From positions 186,001 through 250,000 of the forward strand of contig NC_089542.1 in assembly GCF_040115645.1 (NCBI RefSeq): DNA of 64,000 nucleotides, written 5' to 3'. The stretch comes from Euwallacea fornicatus. Its lineage: Eukaryota > Arthropoda > Insecta > Coleoptera > Curculionidae. How positions within the stretch are numbered: the first letter of the stretch is position 1; each line of letters starts with the position of its first letter. Below, piece by piece: positions 11,872 to 25,000 of the stretch. The notes below the pieces were generated by a model, which was given only the letters and a program-made list of their open reading frames with translations, was not told the DNA's origin and searched no databases. The position numbers and the translations under genes are program-made.

Positions 11872-14634
11872 ATAATTCGGGCCAGAAGTGCTGAGAAATT
11901 TCTCGTGTTGAATTGTAAGTGAGTTCTTCTTATGTACGGGACCATGAATATTTCATGCTAGTAACTAGAAGCTAACACATCGCCAAGAGCAAAAGGAAGA
12001 TCCGAAGCTGCTTAGAGAAGAGCAAGATGAACACGTACCAGCACTCGTTATCATTGATATATGAAATTCGACCGCTCTCGCTGTCCATCCTTTGGAAAAA
12101 CAAACGGCTCCTTTCCATTTCGACTCAAGATTTTTTTTGACAACTTAGAAAAATAAATTTATCGTCAGTAGTACTGCTTACGTCATATTGATATACATTT
12201 TAGTTTTGATGTGGATAAGCCAACAAAGGATATTATCTCAGGAAAGTCCAAATTGAAAATTTTATTCCTATACCACTCGTTTCGTAGTATGACCTCCGCG
12301 ACCCCCCGATTTATTGCTACCAGACATCGCCCTATCATGTCGGGGTGAAAATTGCCGTCATTTAAATGAATAGATACGCACTGAAATAAGTAGTCCGAAG
12401 AGGACTTCGAGTGATTTCTCCTCTGTGTCGAGTGCAGCAAGTCCATAGAGCACAGATATGTGGCAGTAATTTTGGAATCCAAATTCGTTTAGGGGCTTAC
12501 TGTGAAGTGATCGTGTGATATGCACGTTATCTAGGTATCTTTGCGACGAATTGACGGAAAAAATGTTGTTTATAACGTTGAGCCAGCTTTGCCCACGTTG
12601 GATATGAAATCTGTACAAGCAAAATTTCGACCAGATTTTCAAATCTATACACCGATTAACTATGTGTACAGAGAGATATAATTATGTCAACGAAATCCTC
12701 ACGTCCTTTTAGATTTCTGATTGCGTAAGCGTATATTTACTTAAAAAATTATTAATTTCTATTTACGCGATTAGATTGAATTTTAAAATAAACCATCAAT
12801 CAAATACCGGTAATCCTTAAAACATTATTAATAACTTAATACTGATAAGGGAAAAACATAATTTTATCTCGGTAAATATCTTGTAATTGATTGTAATTAC
12901 ACCGAAGAAAATATTTAGACATTAACGGTAATCTTTTAACAATAACTGTCAATTTGTCGAGGATTAAACGCGCTTTATTTATTTTCCAATTCTGGTAAAT
13001 CTGTCACAAACGAATAAAATATCTTCGTACCGTTATCAAATCAGAATTAATTCGATTCAGGTTCATTTCTACACTTCGGCCCAAACATATCAGTTCAAGC
13101 GAGATCGAAGATTTGCCAGCGGCTTGGGATCCAATAGATCGAAACCCCAGGAGGTAATTTCCATGACGACCACGAATTCATGAGTTTATAGAAATATGTC
13201 ACTCGATATTTGTATCTAGAAATCCCGTTGTGTTCAAGTTTTCCTCTGTACCAGAACTTTTGGAATAGGAAACTACGTGTTTCATAACTTTACACGATGA
13301 TTAGAAGATAAACACCACTCGCAACAGTATTTTATCACTGATTGATAAATTATTAAGTAGTCTAAACAAGTACTCAATCACTTTGCAATGTGTCCTTGTC
13401 TAATATTTTGTTTGGAGCCCTCCTTGTTTGCAGTGGCATATGATGTTCTGTTGACAATTGCACCCCTCCATCTGTCACATTAAAATAATTTTGATGGACT
13501 AATTAACTCTGTGTATAGAGTACGGGTTTCCTCTAATTTATTGTTTATTGATAACATTACTGATTGTGCAGAAATATAGCGTAGAGAAGAGCGGCGGCAG
13601 GAGGAAAATCGAATCGAAATCTGTATTTGAATGTGTCGAAAAAACGGAATTTGTGGGTGCAAGCTGACGTGAGGTGTGACAGGTGACAACAAAATTGCAC
13701 ACAAAATTATTATGTTCATGTCATCTGCGTCATCTACGTGATTATTTTGACAGATCTATCAAAGTTTGCTTTCGTTGAGCATGGAACGAAGATAGAATTT
13801 TTCAAGGTAATTGAACTGGAGATACCCACTCTTCTAGTAAGAAACCTCCAGAAACGACACCGACAGGAGACACAAAATCTTCTCCATTTAAAAGCCTCTG
13901 ACGTCACGAGGAGTTTTCAACGCCTGACTCCGTCATTCTCAACTGGGCAGAAATTCTCTGGAACTTATAATATTATTTTGGAATAATAATATAATTTGAG
14001 CATTTCTATGGAGATTAGCGTGTAGCTAAAGTTAATAGCACTTTGATAATTCGGTTCTAAAGACGCCACTTTGACTGATGGCTGTCGTCGATTTCGAGGT
14101 ATCTCATATTCAGTTTTGGCAGGGCATTGTAGAACCGGCTTTAAGAATGAAGTTCTGCTCGGTCGAAACAGAATATAAAGTTAAGAAATAAACATGGAAA
14201 AAGCAAAGATAAAAAACTTAGAAACAGACCTTTGCCCTAGGTTTTTTGCCCCGTTTCAGTGGATATGTTTATGTTATATTTTTTTCAATCATTTTAAATC
14301 TTGTTAATGTGTATCAGCGTCCAGATGCTTTACTGGAGATATAAATTCTGTAAGAACGATAACATGACATTGACTGGATATGTGACTTCATGAAAACGTA
14401 AAGGTCTTTTAGCAACTACCGATAGATCATTACCATATAAGGGACGAATTCAGAGGACTTTGATTAATTTCTGCAGCTCCCTGGTAGTTGTCTTCTCCGC
14501 GAAATTGTCGAGACATCAATATCTTAACTCGTTTTATTTTTCATTTTTTTAACTCAGTTTTTTCATTTTTTTTTAAAGAATACTACAACTTGTCCGAAAA
14601 ACGGTAAATATTAAAGTAATTTCTTAACCGAATA
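11872..14634. other. Intergenic, no gene seen
   Basis: The first few hundred bases may be leader sequence of the retroelement whose LTR ends at 11871. The rest is AT-rich. Open frames of 60-100 codons occur on both strands but have no family resemblance, no splice context and random-looking composition. Confidence 0.45.
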
Positions 14635-15325
14635 TACAGGGTGTCTATGAAAGGTGCGGAAAAAATACTACCACAAGTTCCTGGGGCTAAAATATGATGA
14701 TCTAACTCAACTTACCTCAGTCCAAAAGTGGATGATTTCGGAGATACAAAGTGTCAAAAGTTCAATTTGAAGTCAGTTTTTAATTTAATAAATTCTAAAA
14801 TTTTTAAGTAAAATATATTGTTCTCCAAGGTCTTTTACCTAAAAAGGGTACACCTGGCAAGAGTTATTTGAGCAACCGTTTGCGGCATATCTGGATGTAA
14901 AAAGTTCATTTCGTGTATGAACAGGTCTAAATTAATTGTAATAATTGAACACGATTTGAAGCGAAAATTAACTTGATTTCTTACTCAAACTCGTCATTGT
15001 ATTGCGTTGCCACAAGAGTAACACAAAAAATTACGAAAAAAAGTAAACGTGTTGTTAATATTATTTTCTAGTAAAAACAGTTGATAAAAGTTTTATCAAG
15101 GAAAAGTTAATTAATAATAAACGCTTTTAACGAATGTTCAAAACGACCTCCATTTTCGTGTGTGCAAAGATCAATACGTCGTAAAAAATTAAATTGAACT
15201 TTCGCCACTCTGTATCTCAGAAATCATCCACTTCTGGACTGAGGTAAGTTGGGTTAGATCATCATATTTTAGCTTTAGGAATTTGTGGAAGCATTTTTTC
15301 CGCACCTTTTTGGAGACACCCTGTA
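14635..15325. mobile_element. MITE-like foldback element, 691 bp
   Basis: The two ends are long inverted repeats, about 136 bp each (14635-14770 and 15191-15325). They begin TACAGGGTGTC on the left and finish GACACCCTGTA on the right. The arms match closely, including GGTGCGGAAAAAAT and ATATGATGATCTAAC in opposite orientations. The interior has no long open frame. This is the structure of a non-autonomous DNA transposon; the parent family was not identified. Confidence 0.85.
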
Positions 15326-17711
15326 CAATACATTTGTTACAAGATTGCTTAAAAGTTTGCCCACTTAACGACCTCTAGATATCTCACATTTTCCAAGATC
15401 TAAATACTGTGACGGACCTCATTGCGTCTATTTAAAAATAATCTTTATTTCTGATGAAATAGGCAATGAAGCATTTAATCTTTCTGCCTTTGTGGCAAAA
15501 GCACTTACGTCTGATACGTAAATAATTATTAATAGCACGCGAGGAAAAAAGTTTTCATTCGGAAATGTGGAGTGGTTGAAGGGAAAAAGAACCGGGATTG
15601 TCTTCTGAGGCAAAGAGGATTCAGAACGGTCATGGGTTGTGACAGCTGTGTTTCCATTTTACCCGAAATTGCAGCAGTTCTTCAGTTATTCTGCTCTTAT
15701 TTGTATAGTAATCGTTAAGTGATATCATATATATATATATATATGTGGTTTTTGAGCAACTTCGAAAGACTCACGAAATGTTTCAATTTGCGTTGGTAAA
15801 CCGCTACAGGGTGCTCGATATAATTAGTGTTCAAATATTTTGCATTTGTAGATGTCTCAAGAGTATCGACAAGGAGTTCTGGCACATACAAGCGAAGAAC
15901 AAGAAAAAAATAAATACATGGAAATTTTGTTTGTACTTAAGAGAACCATATAGAACCTGTCGTCTGCTGGGTAATGATATGCGCGAGTAAACACCAGCTT
16001 CGGCTATCTAAACGAAACACTGTAACAACAATGCGACTACCTTTTATCTATGAACTTTGACGGTATCCAAACATCAGGATTCAGAACCAATAGAGCAAAC
16101 AATTAATAAATCTAGGCTCTTGGACACGTACGTAAATACGGGGAATGCGCTAAGACAGCATTTAGCTTCTTTAAAAGTCAATACGTCAGTTAATTGATTG
16201 GATTTTAAACGTATTTAAATAACAAAATACGCTGGTGCTTCAGCTATAAAGTCATATTGACATATAATTAGCCGAGTGAGTTTTACGTTTTGTGCAAACA
16301 CTGTCCGCTTTAAATTCTCTCCCGATGTTTACAAAGAATATGTATAATTAATGCGCAATTAAGTAATTGATTCCAAATTAACAATCGTTCTCATTAAGCC
16401 GAAGAATGGTTAGTTAGCTCTTTGTCGGCGAAGAAATGGCAAGGCCTAATGTAAACTAAACAAATTTAGCCAAAGTCTTCTTCACCGCTGCTGCTGCTGC
16501 TGCTGCTGCTGCTGCCTGCGGTAATGTGAGTGAATTCATTAAAATGCGCCAATGCATTATCGACCTTTAATTAGTATATGTTCAAGGAATTTTACATTTT
16601 TCCCCACTTGCTGGTTTCAAATTCCTGAGGAAATCACGATGTTGAGAGTTTCTAAGTATAGCGAGAACATCCTTAATATTGCGTCCGGAGAAGTCCTTTA
16701 ATAGTACATATTATCGGATACGTAAGAAATATTTCTGATTTAATTACAAGCACCTTTCACTCCTAAAACTGATATAGAGAAGTCCGACAGACATAAGTTG
16801 GGTGAGCGCGGAGGACGTATTACGAATGCCAAAGTTTACAGTATTTACAGAAAAAAATCGCATTTTTTTTTGTTTGATTCTGCCTAAATCCATTGATAAT
16901 ATTCTATATATCAATGACAGATCGGTGTCATTTTGATAAATAAATTAAAATGGGATAGAGGCCACGTGATGCGTCACTTAACAGGTCTTCACGAATAGAT
17001 TGCGATGGTTAAAAAGAGGGCTTACATCCGTCATCTTTTTCATCGGAGCTATACGTTTTTTAATAAAAATAGTTACTCGTACGACAATATAGATGATGAC
17101 CACACTGTATATCGACGATATTCTGTCAAATCGTGAGATTACATTTGAGTTTTCAATGAAAAATTATTAGCGACAATTGCGAAGGAAAAATGTATAACCA
17201 TTCAGAATAAACAAACATAAGACAATAGCAACTTGTAGCATTAATCCTTCAAGATCAATGGGTAAATCGCTTTATGGAGTTGGGATCAGATTTTTCGGCA
17301 AAAACTACATTGGTTTTTCAGTTTCTAATCCATTATCACATAACTTAAAGAAAAAAATCCAAGTGTAAAACCGACAAAATTTAGTTTGCCTACATCATAT
17401 CAAACATACTACATCATAAGTAAATAAGTTATGATATTCTGTGTTTGATATTATGTAAACAAACATTTCATTTTGATGTGCTTTGCACTTATAGCTTTAA
17501 TCTTTTTTTAATTCTATCAAAATACATCAGTTTTTTGTTAATATTATTTGGAGATCCAAACGTTGACTGCCAAACCGATATAGCTTCTATTCAAAAACGC
17601 AATCTTAACCTCACCAAACTTCGATTTACTTAAAAATAAAGTTAATAATCTCTATGCATTTTTCTTCATGACAGTTTGAAGTGTTTATGTTTGATAAACT
17701 GGGCGGAGCTT
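15326..17711. other. Upstream region of exex, no gene seen
   Basis: No coding sequence was recognised. It holds a short TA run near 15728-15743 and the CTG microsatellite listed separately. Several TAATTA/TTAATTA cores occur between 16190 and 16580, as expected of developmental regulatory DNA but also of AT-rich sequence by chance. Confidence 0.4.
16488..16515. repeat. CTG/CAG trinucleotide microsatellite
   Basis: About nine perfect CTG units (CAG on the other strand) occur in otherwise unrepeated DNA. No open frame suggests that it is translated. Confidence 0.95.
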
Positions 17712-17810
17712 AACAGATTGGTTCCTCGGCCTGTACGTTCTTCAGATCTAATTCCGTCCGATTTATTTCTCTGCAGTTATCTAAAATATTTAATATATTT
17801 GCCGGAGATA
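17712..17810 (+). mobile_element. Decayed transposase fragment (RSPDLTPxDFFLW type)
   Basis: The plus-strand frame reads NRLVPRPVRSSDLIPSDLFL followed by CSYLKYLIYLPEI. This matches the C-terminal DDE/D block of Tc1/mariner-like transposases common in insects (WPARSPDLTPxDFFLWGYLK). The fragment is flanked by stops and has no terminal repeats. Three related scraps lie within 5 kb, at 21634, 22085 and 22407. Confidence 0.6.
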
Positions 17811-18419
17811 TAATAGAAAAATAAATTGTGAACATAAATTTTAGGAACTAAAAACGTTTTTACCTGCAAGATTTTTAAAAACTTAAATAGTTTCTTAGGC
17901 ATACTTTAGTTAACTCGCATCACATTTGCAATTTTCAATAAAGAATCTACGACTGTAAACAGGAGATAGTTCGAGAAAAAGGAATCTTATTTCTAAAATA
18001 TTTGATCTCGTTCCGCCATATGAGCACCGTTGATCCGAACGTAACCTGCAGCGTTTGTTAAAACAACTGACAAACACATAGCTGTTATTAACGGTAAGCA
18101 TAGGTTCATAACAAGTGAATACTTGGCCGTGATCCTTATGCAAACGCAATATTTCACACTTACGACCTCAGGCATTAGCAACCACTCCCAACAGCAATAA
18201 ACAAAATTAATTAGACTCCTCTGTTGTTTGCCAAATGCTCTTTACAAATGAAACAATCGAATCCAATTAGTAATCCATTAGAAGTCCTAAAATCTACTGA
18301 ATTGGAACAAAGTGAGAAACCACTAAGAATTAACGAGGTTTAGCTTTCGACGGAGATTCCGAATCACCTTATGAAACTTTAATCACAAAATGCCTAGGTC
18401 GGAAGGTCGAGAATCGTTT

Positions 18420-18710
18420 GCTACAAGTCACCGGTTGCTAGGCGACGACCTCCTAACATAGGGGTTGAGGGCGGGGCCAGAGCGCCGCCACCCAATGGGG
18501 TCTAAGTGTCAGCGCGCAGTGCTGGAGAGTGTGTAATGTATCGTCTAATGTTCATGTAATGTCTCATATTATTAGGATAATACATTTCAAATCGTTTAGT
18601 CTATCTGCCACTGAGCTGCCGTTAAGTCTCGTATAACTGATAAATTGATCTTTACTGACAATCACGGGAGATTGAAGCGGTCGTTTAAAGTAGTTTCAGT
18701 GCCAACAGCC
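18420..18710 (+). promoter_or_regulatory. Putative GC-rich promoter and 5' UTR of exex
   Basis: Immediately upstream of the exex start is an island of higher GC and CpG in AT-rich DNA. It includes GAGGGCGGGGCC near 18466 (a GC-box-like string), CCCAATGGGG near 18491 (CCAAT-like) and AGTGTCAGCGCGCAGTG near 18504. No TATA box is obvious. The role is inferred from position and composition. Confidence 0.4.
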
Positions 18711-21700
18711 ATGCACCATCCCTCCGCAGAGTTCCATCAAGACACGAAAAGACTGGACACCACAAAAATCCATCACGAACCAAAAGGATCCTTTTGCATT
18801 GACGCTTTGTTGTCTCGGAACGAGGAAAGGGCCACGAGTCCATCAGAGGCGAGGAGCAACTCCTCCAACTCCACAAGAAGTCAAAGTCCCCCGATTTCGC
18901 CTGGCTGCGAAGAAGTTACCACCACGGCCTTCGTCCCCCGACCCGGACTGTTAAACCACAATAGTTATTTGAATTCGAACGCTCTGTACACGTATCAGAC
19001 AACCCCTCAAAGCTCCGCTTTCCAGAGCTTAGAAGGTAGTTTGATGCAGAAAGTGCACATTCCGGTGAATCCCCATAATCAGTTTCATCAGATTCAAATG
19101 GAGTGGTTGGCGAGGACGGGGATGTTTTATCCAAGGCTGCAGGATTTAGCCGGTAAGTCTTTATGTTGCTTCTGAATTGCCGGAAAGTGATCGCATCGTG
19201 TGATTTATGAGAGAGTCGATTAAAGTTAAAGTCTGGCGAACACCTAATTTCAGATCGTGCAACATGAAACGTCATAAATATCCTTTGCTCTTTTCGATTT
19301 ATTCGATTTTTAACCACAAAACCTATAATTGATTTCTTAAAACGATAATATTACAGCGAAATAATAACTTAACGGCCGGCGGCAAATGTTTTCGAGCAGT
19401 ATTCGGTACTTTGGCTACGGTCCCATTTGCCCCCCCTCCCCCTAGATTTGCCACCGACTGTAAGACGAAATTTTTAGCGATTTCTAGCAATCAGGGCGTA
19501 AACATCACAATTTTTTTCAGTTAAGAAGCAATCAACCAACGAAATGTATGTAAAAAAGTTCGAAATATTGCGGAATTTTAAAAGGCGATGATGCGCCAAT
19601 GATTTATAGCGCAATGCTTGTTTGAGTAACGAGGAAGTTATGATCTATAATATGAACATTTTGCGTTTTTATTTACCTGGCCAATAGCAGCGGGCTAGAT
19701 GCGTTTTAAAGCCAAGAACCAAAACAAATTTAAATAAAAAACAATTTTGGAAAATTACTGGGTCTGAAAACCCGTTAATGAGTTAATGCATATTGAGCAT
19801 TATAAGGGTTCTGTATAATTTTAAAAACGTCCATTTTAAACTAACAAAAATGGGTGCGTGCAAGACATAATTTTCAAGTAAGGAACAGCAATATCAAAAG
19901 AATTAGAGTAGTATCAAAAGGGATTAAGAAAGTTAAAACGCCAAGGAAAAATTGTATATCATACAAAATTGTGAAAATTCCCAGAGACTTATATGTGTAA
20001 AAACGAAAAACGTCACTAACTTTCCTATATCCTACAAACTTTGTATTACTTCCATGAAAAAATAAGGGTTGTACTGAGGAAGGAAATAAACATTTAAAAA
20101 AATCGAGTTTTGCTTGACATGAAACTTGATTTTCTTTTACTAAATTTTGAATATTCGAAGTAAATATTAAAAAATATATATATATTTCTAGTTCTGAAAA
20201 TCAATTTGAATAAATCAGGGGCGTACCTATACCGAATTTAAAATTATGAAAAAAACAAAGACAAAGTTGTCCTTTATATGACTTTAAATTAACCAAATTC
20301 ATATGAAGTTCGAGATTAAAAAAAAATGCTGCGGGTTTTCAGAAAAATTTTGACGCTAATTCACGGAAGAACCAGTAATAAAAAATCAAATGGAAGATAT
20401 TATGGAAATTCGGGAATTGCTGGATTTTAATGGCTGTGATAGGTCAATTATTTAGTGCATACTGAATGCTGCAGAGGTTCGTTATAACATGAAAATTCGT
20501 CGAGAACGTTGGGGTGTCCGGCGAGGGACGATGCTTCATTATGTTTTTACCCTTACTCTGTACCGGTATACTAGTAAATAGAGAGACGTACTGAACGTAT
20601 TTTTGAATTGAAACACATAGCGCCAAAGTAGAAATACAGGGACGATGTAGAAGTATTTCGACAGGAGATATTCTGATTAATACAAGGGTCCCAGACAACG
20701 GACCGTTTCGAAGACAAAGGGTGTCCAAGTTGTTCTCCGATAGATGATCTCTTCATATTTCCATTTATTTCACACTCTTTGTTATCTATTATTATGGCCA
20801 ATTTGGTTTGAGAATAGATACTAAATTCGGATCTTTATTAAGTTAATTTGGTGGTATTTTTCATTTTATTGAAATTTAAATCGGATATTAGTAGAATTCG
20901 GTGGCAGTTCGTGGAATTTTAATTTTCCATTTCTCGGAAGATCAAAGCAAAATATAGAATTTCGGCTACAACTGAAGGGGACGTTTGCGAAGAAAAATGG
21001 CATATCTTCCAACTTGGGGGTTAATATTTCTCTTGGAGTGGTAGAAACCAATTGTTACTATAGTGAATTCTCTGTCGGTTCACTTGTAAAAGGATTTTTA
21101 CTTGGGGAGGAATAGTTTAATTGCCGGCGGCAAGTGTTTCCATGTCCCCACTGGGTGTTCACCCAAACCGCTTTTTATCAAAGGAATAATAAGAACACTT
21201 TTTTACGGATTGTTTTTTCGTTAATTTGTGTACAGAAATACATCGAGATTTTAGCAACTGGAACGGTGACTAAGGTGTTTCCATTGTGGCAACAAGTCGC
21301 AATTCTTGTTTGTGTCAGCAACTTCCAGTTTATTCTTTGATGTTTGCCGTTTTAAATGAAATCACGCAACACAATGGAACATTGTCCTTTTGTTGCAGTA
21401 GTAAGAACAAAGATATTGGAATACACAGAAATATTTTAATAGATATGAAACAGAAACGTTAAAAACTGTATTATATTATATATGGCTTTGGAGATGGGAT
21501 ACCGCATTCAGGAAAGAATCGTAAGTTACTTTTCCAATTCTGTTCCTTACGCCCAATTCAATTTTTTCTTTAAGCATTTAACCATACTTGTAAAAGTTGC
21601 AAAATGGCACAGACATTTTAATGGATGGTTCCCTGTCCTGACCGCTCGCCGGACTTGATCTTTTGTGATATTTTTCTATGGAGTCATCCAAAATATGGGT

Positions 21701-21971
21701 TTACTCTTAGGTCTATTATAATGAAAATGTGAGCAATTCTTATCTATTTTTTTTAATTTTTATCTATGATTTTGTAGCTATGGTTGAACAGAAGTGGCAA
21801 AAATTGTATAAATGTATTATAGAAGATAAACAGAAATGTAACCGGATTAGTCGAGGTCGTTCGAACTGTCTTCAAAAACTTACAACGAAATAATAATTGA
21901 ACTGCTGACCATACGCGATGTTCTATTGTTCTAACCGGGAATTTGTTTGTAAAAAATATAATTTATATATA

Positions 21972-22011
<40 letters not shown>

Positions 22012-25000
22012 GGTTGCTTTCATCTCAAATAGTCGATATAAAATTTGAAAAAATGGTGTAGGTGTAATGTACCGTGTGGTTTCTTGGCCTTCACGCTTTC
22101 TGGACCTATGTATTAATTTATTATGTGTATTGCCTTCGACGGCAAAAACTGTCCTTAAAGGTTCACAATCAAATAGCAATTTAATTGTCGGCGACAAATA
22201 TTGTTTTCATTGCCCCCTCTTGAGATTTATTTAATACTTGGAAGGAATAATAGGTAAATTTCTTATTGGTCATGCTACCTTGAGTTTACCTATTCATATG
22301 CAAGAACGCGGTGTTATGGAAGTTGAGACATTTGTTTGAATGGATTATCGACTCTTAATAGTACCATTAAAACCAAAAGTGTCGTAAGTACTACGGACCG
22401 GTTCCGTGGCCTGCACGACTTCTGGTGCTAACCCCTTGCGATTTTTTTTTAGCTTTTTCGAGCATTACATTATTACAGTTCAAACGCAAGTAACACGCGT
22501 TCAAAGACAACAATTTCAGTGTTTTCAACTTCAAGTATATTCTTCATCTCTCTCGTTGCGCAAATTTTCGCACGATTCTTAATATGGGGAAATCGATATG
22601 GAAATTTTTTCCCCAAAAATATCACCTTATTTAACTGTTTCCGATGTGGAAATGCACCTGAAGGCAATCCATATAAATTTATTTCGGTGCACTTCACCCT
22701 GCAAGTTTTTCCATAAGATGTAAACTTTGAATAAAATCGTGTTACAATATTTCTCCGTAATATCCTGGTGGGGGTTCATAAATATATTTGGTGACTCTGT
22801 GTGTTGGAATTTAGTCTTGTGTATTGCTCCCTGTGGCCCTCCGAGGAGAAACTTCAGATCCTTTGAAACTTTGGAGAGTCGCTGCTTAATCTGAACTAAC
22901 CTGAATTAACCCTGGCTCTACATATAACCGGATTTCTGACTAATTCGAACCGATCTTGGACTCGACTGCAATGCAAGACTCCACTGTTCTTGCTGAAGAA
23001 ACATCTAGGGCCCTGCAAGTTTTTACGAATCGTTTGTATATTTAACATCAAATCGCATGGCGATGCTTTTATATACTGGCGAGCATAAAATTCGGGTCAC
23101 TTCAGTATTTTCGAAATTTTTGCCTTCCTAACTTCCAAAAAAATAAAAAAGGATAGCCTTTATCGATTCTGAGGTTCTTTAACCTTGTTAAGGGTAAATG
23201 GTAAAAAAAACACGATCCCGTACCCAAATAACCGATGTATTGTACAGGGTGTCCATTACCCAAGCACTGTAACATTTTTGAACACAATGTTGTGCTACCG
23301 AAAAAAAACTCATAATGACGTTAATATCGCGTATTTCCCCCTCTCTTTGCCTTTCTGCTGTTAGCGCAACTTGAAGTTAAAGAGAACACCTTTAACCAAT
23401 TCGCCTAAAGTGAACAACAATTGAATGGAACTGATAAAGAGGATGCATAGTTATTGAAGGTATTTTATCAATCTTTTTTTTTTCATGGTAGAACCATGCA
23501 GAACCGTAAACATTTTTCCAATGATCCGAAATTTCATGAAGCAATGCCGGTATGCCAGCGAAAAATATTACTTCTCTTTCGATACATTTATATTTAAAAA
23601 TTTCGAAGTGACCCGAATTATATGCTCACCAGTGTATATTACGCGTGAAGGTTCGTGGGTACTTTCTGTGACTATATTTCTCTTCTGTTGAAATTTCTCT
23701 GTCAATAACAGGCCCTACCACGAAGAACAATAATGGCCTCTTAAATTACAACAACTCCGGCTACACAGCTAGCGGAACTTGGGTCCACAGATAAAGTGTC
23801 TCGGTATTATTCAAGGGATGTGATCTCGGTGTCAGATGTGATTTTGCTGTAGATAAATCGAACTGAGGGCGCGTCTTAGACTCACTCCCCCCTTCCTCCG
23901 TGTCTCAGCGACAGCTAAAAGGTCTTCAAAAATGAAGCATGTACCACCAGTTAAACTAAAACGGGAAGGGGGCAACATCCCTCGTCCGTCTGGCTTTAAG
24001 GGTATGTTAAAGAACAAAACTTGCGAAACTCTTAACCTTCATTACTCGCAAGAATACATGAATTTTGTTTACGGGTTATAGGAAGGTTGCCGGATCTTGG
24101 TTATTAAGAAAAAATACGGTGCCGCCATCTATCATCTCGTCGTTGTAATTTACTCTGCGCCTAGAGACGGACGGCTTTCCTAAATTGCCGCATTACCTCG
24201 ATGTGAGTTAATTATCCTGGGAAATCGTTAATGGAGCGTAAAAGGGCTGCTTCACCGCTAATTAAAAGGGTGATTATCAGGAGAGGGTTGTGAAGTATAC
24301 CATAAATACGGGATATTCTAAGAAGAAAAGAGGAAAATGGTTCTTTAAACAACAAAGGCATTCGTATTCCAGTCTAAAGCACCGGGATGCGGAGAAACAA
24401 AACATTGACAACACATTGTGAACAGATCCTCGAAAAGGGATCTCCCAAATCAAGTTAGTTAATTGCAAAGTCGGGAACGAGCAAGGGGCGGACGGAATTA
24501 GCCAATGTTGCCAGGATACCTTTAATTCTGCGAGGGAGCTCTGGGATGGTTTTAATGGCGGAAAGTAATACTGCCATTTCCAGGGAAAGTTTGGAATTGG
24601 AGCGTTGCCGGAATATATATGAATTTGTTTTTGTGTCTTATTGTCGTCGGCTAATGACGAGGAAGCATTGTTTTAAGTGTGCTCATTTGCGTATACGCAT
24701 TTTGAATTTCGTCAGTTCCCTGTACGGCCGTTTGGGATTAAAAGGTTAGGCATTTCATCTTTGCGGTTTCTCCGGGGAATCGCAACGTGTCAAGACCTAA
24801 GAAAGGTCCACCTCAAAAAATGTAGAAGGAAATGATGACGGATTCGACCTGGTTCTGAGGTTCGCGATGATCGTCTTCGTTTAATTTTTCATAAAATTTT
24901 AGAACTCGCACTGCTGAAAGTTGCCCGGAAACGTATCTAAATAATGGGCGCTCAGATCATCCAACTTCCAAGCGACTTTGCGATAAGCTGGGTGCCACTG

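Larger units (their letters stand above)
19374..22200. repeat. Three copies of a GCCGGCGGCAAATG boundary motif
   Basis: Closely similar strings occur at 19374-19388 (GGCCGGCGGCAAATG), 21123-21136 (GCCGGCGGCAAGTG) and 22187-22200 (GTCGGCGACAAATA). Each is preceded by TTAA or TAA(T/C) and followed within about 60 bases by a C-run. They may be ends of one decayed transposon family, the same one that left transposase scraps nearby. Confidence 0.45.

Noticed and set aside
18645..18710. Upstream in-frame extension of exex (MIFTDNHGRLK...)
   Set aside because: It begins with TTG, not ATG, and the extension has no family resemblance; the ATG at 18711 is a better start.
18916..19317. 133-codon minus-strand open frame
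   Set aside because: Antisense to exex exon 1; the sense frame is clearly the conserved one.
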